Positions 1 through 8,487 of a stretch of 64,000 nt of DNA are shown piece after piece. The notes below the pieces were generated by a model. The model ran no database searches and was not told where the DNA came from. It saw only the letters and a list, made by a program, of their open reading frames with translations. The position numbers and the translations under genes are program-made. Each line of letters begins with the position of its first letter. Positions within the stretch are counted from its first letter, which is position 1. The stretch is from Rhodococcus sp. SMB37 (GTDB lineage Bacteria > Actinomycetota > Actinomycetes > Mycobacteriales > Mycobacteriaceae): positions 248,001 to 312,000 of the forward strand of contig NZ_SLVY01000001.1 of NCBI RefSeq assembly GCF_004345605.1, in the 5' to 3' direction.

Positions 1-885
1 GTAGAGATCCCACACAGTGCTGCCTGCCGTCGCGTCGGCCCACTCGCTCACGACGGTCGAGTACGTCTGCGCGGAACCTCGGTGGGCCTGCCAGAATCCC
101 GTGGCAGCCAACCGCCACTCCCGCGACCCGACCCGCTCGACCGGGCGACCGGAACCCTCGACCACCTTCTCCGCGCGGGGTGCATTCACCGCGGCGCGCC
201 GCGCGGATGCGCCGCGGCGGCCCGGGCTGCGCCGACCGGTACGTGACACCACCGGTGGTGCGATCTCCACCACGTGCCGTTGCCCGTCCGCGTCGAGGAC
301 GACCTGCAGGTCGGCACCCGGCTGCCACACGTGTTCGACCAGGTCGGTATACGCGCGCTGATCGATCTGGGTGCAACCGAGGTCGGGTACCACCTCGTTG
401 CTGTGGTAGCGCCGGTATCCCGGCGTTCCCGCCGCATCGACCGCCAATCGCACCCGCGTTCGCCACCGGGTGCCGTCCTCCGCGCCCCCGGGTACCTCCT
501 CGACGAGGACGTCACGCTTCACACCGCCCAGGCGACGCAATTGTTCGGCGACCACGGCCGCCGCGATATGCCGCTGAGCCGATGGCGTGGCATGCGACAT
601 GTCACAGCATCCTGCACCGCCGGGGCCGGCGACGGGACACACGCGGTCGACTCGATCATCCGACGCTTCCAAGATCTCCACCGCGTCGGCGAAACAGAAA
701 GAGCCTCCGCGATCCTCGGTGACGACCGCGAAGACCCGCTCCCCCGGCAGGCCGTGTCGCACGAACACCACACGCCCCTCTCGGCGGGCGACGCAGAAGC
801 CGCCGTGTGCGGGATTGCCGAGCGTCACCTCGATCCGTTGCCCGGACCAGTCGGTTCCTGCACGCTTCTGCTCCTGGCGGCTCAC
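1..885 (-). CDS. Class I SAM-dependent RNA methyltransferase (TrmA/RlmD type), 3' part missing
   Basis: This is the N-terminal 295 codons of a TRAM-plus-methyltransferase protein of the RNA uridine-5-methyltransferase family, which methylates tRNA or 23S rRNA. The frame is open from the GTG at 885 to the window edge. An N-terminal TRAM-like beta barrel (about residues 10-65) is followed by a cysteine-rich stretch (CPVAG...GCC) and a later LGC, which fit the iron-sulfur ligands of this family. The catalytic Rossmann half lies outside the window and the last visible residues (TVWDLY) are the start of its SAM-binding motif I. The GTG overlaps the stop of the upstream permease as GTGA, so the two are translationally coupled. 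The pair corresponds to Rv2689c-Rv2690c. Substrate cannot be told from sequence. Confidence 0.85.
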   Translation of the reverse strand, partial: MSRQEQKRAGTDWSGQRIEVTLGNPAHGGFCVARREGRVVFVRHGLPGERVFAVVTEDRGGSFCFADAVEILEASDDRVDRVCPVAGPGGAGCCDMSHATPSAQRHIAAAVVAEQLRRLGGVKRDVLVEEVPGGAEDGTRWRTRVRLAVDAAGTPGYRRYHSNEVVPDLGCTQIDQRAYTDLVEHVWQPGADLQVVLDADGQRHVVEIAPPVVSRTGRRSPGRRGASARRAAVNAPRAEKVVEGSGRPVERVGSREWRLAATGFWQAHRGSAQTYSTVVSEWADATAGSTVWDLY

Positions 886-2906
886 TGATCTTCCTCCTGT
901 TTCGCGGGTCTGTGACCCGCTTCGTTCTCCAACCCGCGGCGGATCGCCCCGGGCACAGTGTCGATCCGGTCCTTGGGGACCCTCGCAGACGAGCGCAACT
1001 GCCACGGCACACTCGTGACCATCACTCCCGGCTGGAAGAGCAGACGGCTCTTCAATCTCAGGGCGCTCTGGTTGTGAAGGATCTGCTCCCACCAGTGCCC
1101 GACCACGTACTCCGGAATGAACACGGTGACGACGTCACGCGGAGAATCTCGCCGGACGCGCCGCACGTAGTCCAGCACCGGCCGGGTGATCTCGCGATAC
1201 GGCGACTCGACGACCTTCAACGGTACCGTGATGTCGCTGGCGTCCCAGTCGCGGACCAGTTGACGGGTATTCGCGTCGTCGACGTTGACCGTGATCGCCT
1301 CGAGCGTGTCGGGACGCGTCGCCCGGGCGAAGGCCAAGGCCCGACGGGTCGGCATGTGCAGCGTCGACACGAGGACGATCGAGTGCGTGCGGCTGGGCAG
1401 GACTCCGTCCCATTCTGCCGCCTCGAGTTCGGCGGCCACGCTGTCGTAATGACGCCGGATCGCTTTCATCAGCACGAAGATCACCAGGATCATGAGAACG
1501 GCAATCCACGCCCCACCGGAGAATTTGGTGGCCAGCACGATGATCAACACCGCTGTGGTGGCAATCAACCCGAGACCGTTGATCACGCGCCCGCGCATCA
1601 TCCGTCCCCGCACTGCGGGGTCGGTTTCGACCGCCAGGTGCCGCGTCCAGTGCCGCACCATGCCCGCCTGGCCGAGCGTGAACGCGACGAACACCCCCAC
1701 GATGTACAGCTGAATCAGCTGGGTGACCCGAGCATCGAACACCCACACGAACACGACCGCCACGCCCGACAGGAACAGGATCCCGTTACTGAACGCCAGC
1801 TTGTCGCCACGAGTGTGCAACTGCCGCGGAAGATACCGATTCTGCGCGAGCACCGACGCGAGCGCCGGGAACCCACTGAATGCGGTGTTCGCGGCAAGCA
1901 GCAGGATCAACGCGGTGGCCACGGTGACGAGGAAGAAGCCGACGGGAAACCCTGCGAACACCGTATGCGCGAGTTGCGCAACGAGTGTCTTCTGTTCGTA
2001 GCCCTCGGGTGCACCCTTCAATTGGGTGGCGGGATGCTCTGCCACCACGACACCGATCCGACCTGCAAGGAACACGACTCCGAGGAAGAGCGGCACCGCC
2101 ACCGCGCCCAGCAACAGCAGCGTGGTCGCAGCGTTGCGGGCCTTCGGCTTACGGAACGCGGGAACGCCCGTGCTGATCGCTTCCACACCTGTGAGGGCCG
2201 CGCACCCGGACGAGAACGCACGCGCGATCAGGAACACGAAGGCGATCGCGGTCAGATCGGTTTGCTCCGCCACGAGTTCGAAGTCGGCGGACTCCGCGCG
2301 CAGATCCTCCCCGAGCACGAATATCTGTACGAACCCCCAGACGATCATGATGGCCATGGCCGCCATGAACGCGTAGGTGGGGATCGCGAACGCAGTTCCC
2401 GCCTCCCTCATTCCGCGCAGGTTCATGGCGGTGAGGAGACCGATCGCCAGGATCGCGAACAGCACCTTGTGCTGTGCGACGAACGGCACAGCCGAGCCGA
2501 TGTTGGCCGCGGCCGACGAAATCGACACCGCGAGGATGAGCACGTAGTCCACGAGCAATGCACTGCCGACCGTGAGCCCCGCGATGGGCCCGAGATTCTT
2601 CGTCGCGACCTCGTAGTCACCACCACCGGAGGGGTAGGCGCGCACATTCTGGCGGTAACTCGCCACCACGATGACCAGCACGACGGCAACCGCGATACCG
2701 ACCCACGGCGTGAAGGCGTACGCCGACAGGCCTGCGACCGACAGGACCAGGAAGATCTCCTCCGGCGCGTACGCGATCGACGAGAGTGCATCGGAGGCGA
2801 ACACCGGCAGCGCGATGCGCTTGGGGAGCAGCGTGTGCCCGAGGGTGTCACTTCGAAACGGCCGACCCAGCAGAAGCCGCTTCGTGGCGGTGGAAAGCTT
2901 GGACAC
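882..2906 (-). CDS. KimA-like potassium/amino-acid permease of the APC superfamily
   Basis: A 674-residue membrane protein with about twelve hydrophobic segments in residues 35-475 and a soluble C-terminal part of about 190 residues. The early GGGDYEVATKNLG region is the substrate-site signature seen in KimA/YdaO-type transporters, and KimA of Bacillus subtilis is a high-affinity potassium importer with a similar cytoplasmic tail. Annotation pipelines often call this family an amino-acid permease, so the substrate is an inference. The context favours potassium: two RCK regulators (ceoB, ceoC) lie divergently next to it, as in M. tuberculosis (Rv2690c-Rv2692). The GTG start sits six bases after a TAGGCT -10 box, suggesting a leaderless mRNA. 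The stop overlaps the next gene. Confidence 0.85.
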   Translation of the reverse strand: MSKLSTATKRLLLGRPFRSDTLGHTLLPKRIALPVFASDALSSIAYAPEEIFLVLSVAGLSAYAFTPWVGIAVAVVLVIVVASYRQNVRAYPSGGGDYEVATKNLGPIAGLTVGSALLVDYVLILAVSISSAAANIGSAVPFVAQHKVLFAILAIGLLTAMNLRGMREAGTAFAIPTYAFMAAMAIMIVWGFVQIFVLGEDLRAESADFELVAEQTDLTAIAFVFLIARAFSSGCAALTGVEAISTGVPAFRKPKARNAATTLLLLGAVAVPLFLGVVFLAGRIGVVVAEHPATQLKGAPEGYEQKTLVAQLAHTVFAGFPVGFFLVTVATALILLLAANTAFSGFPALASVLAQNRYLPRQLHTRGDKLAFSNGILFLSGVAVVFVWVFDARVTQLIQLYIVGVFVAFTLGQAGMVRHWTRHLAVETDPAVRGRMMRGRVINGLGLIATTAVLIIVLATKFSGGAWIAVLMILVIFVLMKAIRRHYDSVAAELEAAEWDGVLPSRTHSIVLVSTLHMPTRRALAFARATRPDTLEAITVNVDDANTRQLVRDWDASDITVPLKVVESPYREITRPVLDYVRRVRRDSPRDVVTVFIPEYVVGHWWEQILHNQSALRLKSRLLFQPGVMVTSVPWQLRSSARVPKDRIDTVPGAIRRGLENEAGHRPAKQEEDQ

Positions 2907-2912
2907 GGGCCC

Positions 2913-2918
2913 AGCCTA
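2913..2918 (-). promoter_or_regulatory. -10 box of the KimA-like gene (leaderless)
   Basis: TAGGCT on the minus strand ends six bases before the GTG at 2906. This spacing places the transcription start at or next to the start codon, and there is no Shine-Dalgarno sequence. Confidence 0.5.
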
Positions 2919-2975
2919 AGCCGTACCCGGCCCGTCACGACCCCATGTCCGGGTCATCTGGTGTTCAACGCGGAT

Positions 2976-2997
2976 ACTCCCACGTTCACGAGGGAGT
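2976..2997. repeat. Candidate left-end hairpin of a decayed IS200/IS605-type element
   Basis: ACTCCC and GGGAGT form a perfect six-pair stem around a ten-base loop. It lies upstream of the TnpB remnant and has the same geometry (six-pair stem, ten-base loop) as the hairpin downstream of it at 3604-3625. A TTCAA pentamer at 2964-2968 could be the target-adjacent motif, which is a guess. Confidence 0.4.
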
Positions 2998-3035
2998 AGA
3001 AGCGCCTACTTCCTCTGGAACAGTGTCAACGAAAC

Positions 3036-3595
3036 ATGTCGGTGGGCCGGGCTACGGTGCCGAACATGTGGAACGAAGCCGTCCACCAATTCAAGACGGT
3101 CGGAAACCGAACTCCACGAAACTCAGCACCATGTTGACCGAGACCCGAGCCCCGCTCGTCGTGGCTGCAAGGCGGCTCCCAGGTCGCGTAGCAGCAGATG
3201 CTCCGCGCCTACGCGCAAGCGTTGGAGGCCTCGTACACCGTCAAAGTCCGCGGGTCGTCCCCGCTACGAATCCCGGAAGAAAACCTTGCCGTCGCTCGAA
3301 CACACCCAACGAGGTTTCCGGATCCGCGACAAGCAAGTGGTCTTGCCGAAGGGCGTGACCATGCCAATGGTGTGGTCACGGGACCTGCCGTCGGAGCCGT
3401 CGAGTGTGCGCATCACTCATGATTCGCTCGGGCACTGGCACGCCTCGTTCGTGGTCACCCGCGAGAGACAACCGATACCGATCACAGACGACAGTGGTGT
3501 CGGGATCGACTGGGCGTGAGCAGGACCGCGACGGTGTCGACGACGTAGGTCACTGGGATCCGCCTCCTTCGGAGGGGGTTCGGGTGCGGGTCTGA
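3036..3595 (+). pseudogene. tnpB: TnpB (IS200/IS605-family RNA-guided nuclease) remnant, frameshifted and internally deleted
   Basis: Three pieces in order match TnpB. From 3036 a frame encodes the early WNEAV motif, then runs through in-frame stops at 3132-3134 and near 3189 into QQMLRAYAQALEAS. A +1 shift near 3250 leads to GRPRYESRKK, the VWSRDLPSEPSSV beta-barrel signature and GVGIDWA, which carries the RuvC-I catalytic Asp. A stop follows at once (3517-3519). Everything between RuvC-I and the extreme C-terminus, including RuvC-II, the zinc ribbon and RuvC-III, is absent. A proline-rich tail (PPSEGVRVRV) ending at 3595 is in another frame and may be the old C-terminus. The gene cannot make an active protein. 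Alignment with an intact Rhodococcus TnpB would fix the deletion points. Confidence 0.75.
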
Positions 3596-3603
3596 GCTGG
3601 GAA

Positions 3604-3625
3604 TCTCCTACCAACAGGCAGGAGA
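3604..3625. repeat. Candidate right-end hairpin of the TnpB element
   Basis: TCTCCT and AGGAGA pair around a ten-base loop just after the TnpB tail. In IS200/IS605 elements a hairpin near the right end is part of the transposase site and of the guide RNA scaffold. Together with 2976-2997 it brackets an element of about 650 bp. Confidence 0.45.
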
Positions 3626-3703
3626 GACGTTAATCCACCCGCTGTTGCCGTCGGAGCGGTACGGTTTCCGTTCGGCAGGACGGGCCGACGAACGGAGTAC
3701 GCC

Positions 3704-4372
3704 GTGTACGTGGTGGTCATGGGTTGTGGCCGGGTGGGATCGGCGGTGGCCACCGCGCTTGCCCGACTCGGTCACGACGTGGCGGTCATCGACCGGGACG
3801 CAGGAGCGTTCCTCCGGTTGGGCGACGACTTCCCCGGCCGCACGGTCCTCGGGATGGGCTTCGATCGTGACGTCCTGATCGACGCCGGAATCGAGCGCGC
3901 CGAGGCGTTCGCTGCAGTGTCCTCCGGAGACAATTCCAACATCATCTCCGCTCGCACAGCCCGCGAGACCTTCGGCGTGGAACGTGTGGTCGCACGGATC
4001 TACGACGCGAAACGCGCCGCCGTGTACGAACGGCTCGGGATTCCCACCATCGCCACGGTGCCGTGGACCACCGATCGGCTCCTGCACACGCTCACCCACG
4101 AGAGTGAGAACGCGCGCTGGCGCGACCCGTCAGGTTCGGTCGCGGTCTGCGAGGTCAATGTCCACGAGGAGTGGGTCGGCCGACGTGTGACAGATCTCGA
4201 GGCAGCCACGGGAGCCAGAGTCGCCTTCCTCATCCGATTCGGTGCGGGCGTGCTCCCGGACCGGAAGACCCTGATCCAGGCCGACGACCAGGTCTACATC
4301 GCGGCGGTCTCGGGAAGCGTCGCCGAATCGATTGTGCTGGCCGAGAATCCGCCCGCCGACAACGACGAGTGA
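3704..4372 (+). CDS. ceoB: RCK-domain potassium uptake regulator (TrkA family)
   Basis: A cytoplasmic NAD-binding gating subunit of potassium transport, 222 residues. GCGRVG at residues 7-12 is the dinucleotide loop and the acidic residue ending the second strand is D30 (VIDRD), which favours NAD over NADP. An RCK-N domain (about 1-120) is followed by an RCK-C domain (about 135-215). It corresponds to CeoB (Rv2691). It reads divergently from the KimA-like gene, with the TnpB remnant lying between them, and is followed four bases later by ceoC, so the two RCK proteins are co-transcribed. There is no TrkH/TrkG channel gene in the window. Confidence 0.9.
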   Translation: MYVVVMGCGRVGSAVATALARLGHDVAVIDRDAGAFLRLGDDFPGRTVLGMGFDRDVLIDAGIERAEAFAAVSSGDNSNIISARTARETFGVERVVARIYDAKRAAVYERLGIPTIATVPWTTDRLLHTLTHESENARWRDPSGSVAVCEVNVHEEWVGRRVTDLEAATGARVAFLIRFGAGVLPDRKTLIQADDQVYIAAVSGSVAESIVLAENPPADNDE

Positions 4373-4376
4373 GGAC

Positions 4377-5036
4377 ATGCCGATGAAGGTGGCCATCGCA
4401 GGTGCAGGCGCAGTCGGACGTTCCATCGCCCGCGAGCTCCTGCGTAACGAGCACGAGGTGATGCTCGTCGAGCGCAAGCTCGATCACGTCGACCCCACGG
4501 CCGTGCCCGATGCGAAATGGGTCCACGGCGATGCCTGTGAACTCAGCCTGCTCGAGACGGCAGGACTCGAGCAGTACGACGTGGTGATCGCCGCGACAGG
4601 CGACGACAAGGCGAATCTGGTGCTGAGCCTGCTCGCCACCACAGAGTTCGGAGTCGCGCGGGTCGTGGCCCGGGTCAACGATCCACGCAACGAATGGCTG
4701 TTCGACGAGTCGTGGGGCGTCGACGTAGCGGTGTCCACTCCGAGGATGCTGGCCTCCCTCGTCGAGGAAGCGGTCTCCGTCGGCGATCTCGTTCGGCTGA
4801 TGACACTGCGCAAGGGCGCGAATCTCGTCGAGATCACACTGCCCGACACCACCGCGCTGGCCGGCAAACCGGTCCGCAAGCTCGCACTCCCCCGCGACGT
4901 TGCGCTCGTGACGATCCTGCGCGGAGACCGCGTGATCGTCCCGCAGGCCGACGATCCGCTCGAGGGCGGGGACGAACTGCTGTTCGTTGCAGCGGAGGAG
5001 GTCGAGGACGAGCTTCGCGCCCTGATCGAGCGCTAA
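4377..5036 (+). CDS. ceoC: RCK-domain potassium uptake regulator (TrkA family)
   Basis: Second TrkA-type subunit, 219 residues. The start was set at ATG 4377 (MPMKVAIAGAG) because the glycine loop (G9-G14) then begins at the usual position. The acidic NAD-discriminating residue is E32. An RCK-C domain occupies roughly residues 135-215. It likely forms a heteromeric ring with CeoB, as proposed for the mycobacterial pair. Its last four bases overlap tail-to-tail with the DUF3159 gene on the other strand. Confidence 0.9.
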   Translation: MPMKVAIAGAGAVGRSIARELLRNEHEVMLVERKLDHVDPTAVPDAKWVHGDACELSLLETAGLEQYDVVIAATGDDKANLVLSLLATTEFGVARVVARVNDPRNEWLFDESWGVDVAVSTPRMLASLVEEAVSVGDLVRLMTLRKGANLVEITLPDTTALAGKPVRKLALPRDVALVTILRGDRVIVPQADDPLEGGDELLFVAAEEVEDELRALIER

Positions 5037-5743
5037 CGTTTGTCGCGCGGTGCGGGTGTTTCGTGAGATGCGGCACCAGTGTCTGCCGCGATGTCGGTGT
5101 CCGCTGCGACGTCGGAGCCCGCCTCGTCCTCGTCCACCGGCAGCTCGACCAACCTGTCGGCCCTGCGGACCGCCCAGAGGGTCACAAGCAGCGCAAGCGC
5201 GGTCAGGGGCCAACCCATACCGATTCGAGCGGCCGCGAGCCAGCCGGTCTGATCCTGGTCGTAGAGATGGTTCTGCACGAGATAGCGCACCACGAACACC
5301 AGCGCCCACGCGGTCGTCGCGATGTCATAGGCCCGCACAGCGTCGCGATGGGCACGCCATCGCGAACCCTGCCCGTTGAGCATCCCCCAGATCACGCCGA
5401 CCAGAGGTCGCCGCACGAGCACCGACAGCACGAACGCGCCGCCGTAGACCAGGCTCGCATAGATGCCGAACAGAAAGTAGCCTTTCGCGTCGCCCGTCCG
5501 ATGCGCAATGAAGGCACACAGGGCCACGCCCATGAATCCGGAGATGGCCGGTTGGATGGGTGTCCGCCGGATCAGTCGCCACACCAGGACACCGCAGGCG
5601 ACCGCGATCGCCGACCAGATCGCGGCTGTAAGACCCCACACGCTGTTGATCGGCACGAACACCAGCACGGGCAGTGTCGAGTACACCAACCCGCTGAGTC
5701 CACCGAGTTGTTCGAGAAGGGTCTGCCGACTGGTATCGCTCAC
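5033..5743 (-). CDS. DUF3159 membrane protein
   Basis: An integral membrane protein of 236 residues with five or six hydrophobic helices (LVYSTLPVLVFVPI, the SAIAVACGVLVW region, TAWALVFVVRYL, WPLTALALLVTLW) and an acidic C-terminal tail. It matches the DUF3159 family (Rv2693c in the same position). Function is unknown. The start at GTG 5743 (VSDTSRQTLLEQLGG) was preferred over the open frame from 5776 because family members begin with this TLLEQ(L/M)GG motif. It is probably transcribed with the OB-fold gene upstream (5805-6182), only 61 bases away, which suggests a link to the potassium cluster next door, but this is inference. Confidence 0.8.
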   Translation of the reverse strand: MSDTSRQTLLEQLGGLSGLVYSTLPVLVFVPINSVWGLTAAIWSAIAVACGVLVWRLIRRTPIQPAISGFMGVALCAFIAHRTGDAKGYFLFGIYASLVYGGAFVLSVLVRRPLVGVIWGMLNGQGSRWRAHRDAVRAYDIATTAWALVFVVRYLVQNHLYDQDQTGWLAAARIGMGWPLTALALLVTLWAVRRADRLVELPVDEDEAGSDVAADTDIAADTGAASHETPAPRDKR

Positions 5744-5804
5744 GTATACGAGGGTGCCATACTCGGGCGCACCCACCCCTCACGCCGAGCTGCGGGTACG
5801 TCGT

Positions 5805-6182
5805 TCAGGCAGGGTCTCTGAGCTCGTAGTACGGGTTGTAGATCGCCTTGCGGCCGTCCCGCTCGCCGACCCGCCCGCGGACCTGCAGGGTCTTACCTGG
5901 TTCGATGCCGGGGATACGCCGACGCCCGATCCATACGAGCAGAATCGAGTCAGTTCCGTCGAAGAGTTCCGCCTCGACCGAGGCACAAGCAGCCTTCGGC
6001 GACGACTCCACACTTCTCAGTCGCCCGAACATCGTCACTTCCTGCCCCCGAGTACAGGACACGACAGGCAGCGCGCCCGTCGCGTGTGATGATTCGGCCA
6101 TCTCCTCCGCATCGAGTTCTTCGAGATCCTCGGTGAGGCGACGGGTGAGCCGACGAATGTAGCCGGCTGCGGCGGATGCCAT
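5805..6182 (-). CDS. OB-fold nucleic-acid-binding-domain protein
   Basis: A 125-residue protein starting at ATG 6182, which has CAGGAG seven bases upstream; the longer open frame has no such site. Residues 1-25 are a helix with an acidic run (EDLEELDAEEM). The remainder is a small OB fold with LVWIGRRRIPGIEPGKTLQVRGRVG, typical of the family represented by Rv2694c. Members often sit next to potassium-transport genes in actinobacteria, as here. Whether it binds nucleic acid is not shown by the sequence. Confidence 0.8.
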   Translation of the reverse strand: MASAAAGYIRRLTRRLTEDLEELDAEEMAESSHATGALPVVSCTRGQEVTMFGRLRSVESSPKAACASVEAELFDGTDSILLVWIGRRRIPGIEPGKTLQVRGRVGERDGRKAIYNPYYELRDPA

Positions 6183-6314
6183 AGCGCGCTCCTGAAACGG
6201 GCGGCACGGGTCTCGTGCCGCGACACTTCCTTCGTCCGCCACTGTAGACCGATCCACAGGAGAGACAACCACACCGGGTCGACAGCCTTCGAGTCGATTC
6301 GGCACGATCACACC

Positions 6315-7061
6315 ATGAAGCAAGATTCTGCCATCGCACCGTACGACACCGCCGTGACCGCAGTCGTCCTACCTGGGACGGGGTCAGACGCGCGGTTCGC
6401 CCACGATGCCTTCGCAGTTCCACTGCAGGGTCGTGGGATCGCCACCGTTGCGGTCGAACCGGATCCTCGCGGTGTGGTCGCGAGCTACTCCGAGGCGATG
6501 GACCGTGCCGCTCTCGACGGCCCCATCCTCGTCGGTGGTGTGTCCATCGGAGCGGCTGTCGCACTGCACTGGGCTGCACTGCACCCGGAGCTCACCGTCG
6601 GTGTGCTTGCGGCTCTCCCCGCCTGGACGGGAAGGCCCGACGACTCCCCTGCCGCCGCCAGTGCCCGCTGGACGGCATCGCAGCTACGTGCTCGCGGCCT
6701 GGAGTCGGTCGCTGCAGCAATGGTCGAGTCGAGCCCCTCATGGCTGGGAGCCACGCTGTCACGTTCGTGGCGCTCCCAGTGGCCGGATCTTCCCGAAGCG
6801 CTCGAGGAGGCCGCCGGCTATCGGGCACTCGACATCACCGAACTGCGTTCGGTGACGGTACCCGTCGGTGTCACCGCCGCAGTCGACGATGCGGTTCATC
6901 CGCTCGACGTCGCGAGTGAGTGGGTGACCGCGTTGCCGTTCGCGTCCCTGACGACCGTCGCCCTGGACGATGTCGGAACCGATCCGTCGGTCCTCGGCGA
7001 GGGATGCATACGGGCACTCGACCCGGCGACCCGGGCGAAGCGGGCCATCGCGACTCGTTGA
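6315..7061 (+). CDS. Alpha/beta-hydrolase fold protein
   Basis: A 248-residue protein corresponding in position to Rv2695. The nucleophile elbow GVSIG places the catalytic Ser at residue 77, and VVLPGTGSDA near residue 18 is the oxyanion strand-loop. A candidate acid (D in AAVDDAVHP, about residue 195) is visible. The region where the catalytic His should be (VALDDVGTDPS) has no clear His, so activity is uncertain. It reads alone between divergent and convergent neighbours. Confidence 0.7.
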   Translation: MKQDSAIAPYDTAVTAVVLPGTGSDARFAHDAFAVPLQGRGIATVAVEPDPRGVVASYSEAMDRAALDGPILVGGVSIGAAVALHWAALHPELTVGVLAALPAWTGRPDDSPAAASARWTASQLRARGLESVAAAMVESSPSWLGATLSRSWRSQWPDLPEALEEAAGYRALDITELRSVTVPVGVTAAVDDAVHPLDVASEWVTALPFASLTTVALDDVGTDPSVLGEGCIRALDPATRAKRAIATR

Positions 7062-7109
7062 GCGCACCGCACCGAGGTGGGAGCGGCACACCGAGGTGAC
7101 GGTTGCGGG

Positions 7110-7955
7110 TCAGAAGCCCAATTGCTGCATGGCCGAACCCGACCCACCGGTGCGGGGGCGAGGCTGCGGCTGCGCAGGAGGAACCTGCCGTCCTGCTGTC
7201 GGTGCTCCCGGCTGCTGCGGGCGGGACTGCCCCTGCTGCCCCTGCTGCCCCTGCTGCGGCCCACCGGCCTGGCGCGCCGCCTGCTGCTGTTGTTGCTGGG
7301 CCGCAGCGGCGAGCTGGTCCGCGAGCGCCTGGGGAAGGACGACCGGCAGCGGGGTGCGGACAGGGTGAGGTTCCTTGCCTCGTCGCACGACCGTATCGGC
7401 GAGCACTGCGTGAGCTGCCGCAACCAACGGCCCATCCGCCGCAGCGGCCCCCGCTGGGCCTGCGGCGACACATCGGATCATCCACCGGTAGCCGTCGATA
7501 CCGATGAATCGCATGTCTGCATTCGGAGTGCTTCCGTGCAGCTCCCGGCCCCATGGGCCGCTCTCCATGCTCACCGAGGCGTTGTCGTTGCGCAGCGTCT
7601 CGGCCAGTTCGGCAGCCACTTCACGCCACTGTCCGGGCGATTTGGGCGCTGCGTAGGCCGCGACGGTGATCCGCCCGTGCTGTGTCACCAGGTGCACCGC
7701 CTGCGGGCTCCCGTTGGGAGCCATCTCCACCTGGATCTGACCGCCTTGGGGGATCGGGACGAGCACTGAGCCGAGGTCGAGTCGGGAAGTTCCGACCTCG
7801 TCCTCGTCGAGAGCATCGATGTCGTACGGACCACCGTCGAAAAATGCGACGTCGTCGGGGTTGTCGCCCGGGGCGGAGCCCTCGACGCGTGCGAATTCGT
7901 CGGTCGTCGGGTCGTCGAGGTGGTCGGAGCGGTTCTTGCGGCGTCGTCCGAACAT
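7110..7955 (-). CDS. DUF3710 protein with glutamine-rich tail
   Basis: A 281-residue soluble protein. Residues 1-40 are basic then acidic. Residues 45-205 form the DUF3710 domain (ELHGSTPNADMRFIGIDG and the following WMIRC). The tail from about 210 is low complexity with a run of Q and then repeats of GQQ encoded by a nine-base DNA repeat near 7229-7258. It corresponds to Rv2696c. It begins one base after the dut stop, with GGAAGGG as ribosome site inside the end of dut, so the two are coupled. Function is unknown. The conserved pairing with dut hints at nucleotide metabolism, which is inference. Confidence 0.8.
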   Translation of the reverse strand: MFGRRRKNRSDHLDDPTTDEFARVEGSAPGDNPDDVAFFDGGPYDIDALDEDEVGTSRLDLGSVLVPIPQGGQIQVEMAPNGSPQAVHLVTQHGRITVAAYAAPKSPGQWREVAAELAETLRNDNASVSMESGPWGRELHGSTPNADMRFIGIDGYRWMIRCVAAGPAGAAAADGPLVAAAHAVLADTVVRRGKEPHPVRTPLPVVLPQALADQLAAAAQQQQQQAARQAGGPQQGQQGQQGQSRPQQPGAPTAGRQVPPAQPQPRPRTGGSGSAMQQLGF

Positions 7956-7956
7956 G

Positions 7957-8433
7957 TCAGGACCCTTCCTTCACGAGGCCGGCGTGGCCACCACTCGAGC
8001 CGTAACCACCGGAACCACGGGTGGTGTCGTCGAGCTCCTCGACCTCCACGAAGTCGACGAGTTCGACCCGCTGTACAAGGAGTTGTGCGATGCGGTCGCC
8101 CCGATTCACCTCGATGGCGTGCTCGGTGTCGTGGTTGATCAAGCACACCTTGATCTCTCCTCGGTAGCCGGCATCGACGGTTCCCGGTGTGTTCACCACG
8201 GAAAGTCCGAACTTGGCTGCGAGCCCCGAGCGCGGGTGGATCAACCCGACAGTCCCCACCGGCAACGCTACGGCTACTCCGGTTCCGACGAGCACCCGTT
8301 GCCCGGGTTCGATCGTCACATCGCTGGTGGCACACAGATCCACGCCCGCGTCGCCTGCGTGCGCCCGTGTCGGCATGGGGACACCCGGGTCGAGACGACG
8401 CAGCGGGATGGGGGAAAGGTCGGTCACGTGCAC
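7957..8433 (-). CDS. dut: Deoxyuridine 5'-triphosphate nucleotidohydrolase (dUTPase)
   Basis: Cleaves dUTP to dUMP and pyrophosphate, keeping uracil out of DNA and feeding thymidylate synthesis. The trimeric dUTPase motifs are present in order: AGDAGVDL (motif 1), [12 protein letters not shown] (motif 2), [16 protein letters not shown] (motif 3, with the catalytic Asp), [14 protein letters not shown] (motif 4) and [12 protein letters not shown] (motif 5). The start at GTG 8433 gives 158 residues, close to the mycobacterial enzyme; the open frame runs further upstream without the family N-terminus. It is divergent from the DUF3093 gene. Confidence 0.95.
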   Translation of the reverse strand: MHVTDLSPIPLRRLDPGVPMPTRAHAGDAGVDLCATSDVTIEPGQRVLVGTGVAVALPVGTVGLIHPRSGLAAKFGLSVVNTPGTVDAGYRGEIKVCLINHDTEHAIEVNRGDRIAQLLVQRVELVDFVEVEELDDTTRGSGGYGSSGGHAGLVKEGS

Positions 8434-8475
8434 CGAGACTACTCTCCGGATGTCGATGCCCCATCTCCAGGCGAC

Positions 8476-8481
8476 TATCCT
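8476..8481 (+). promoter_or_regulatory. -10 box of the DUF3093 gene (leaderless)
   Basis: TATCCT ends six bases before the GTG start at 8488, so the message probably begins at or next to the start codon. No ribosome site is visible. Confidence 0.5.
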
Positions 8482-8487
8482 GGGTGC

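Noticed and set aside
2907-2925. CTTAGGCT near the KimA start looks like part of an IdeR iron box
   Set aside because: Only one half is present, and it is explained as a -10 box at the same spacing seen in front of other genes.
807-2999. A 730-codon open frame on the plus strand
   Set aside because: It is antisense to the KimA-like gene, is rich in His, Arg and Asp as expected for the mirror of high-GC coding DNA, and has no family signature.
7229-7260. Short repeats of CCCCTGCTG as a possible CRISPR or binding array
   Set aside because: They are nine-base codon repeats for Gly-Gln-Gln in the DUF3710 protein tail.
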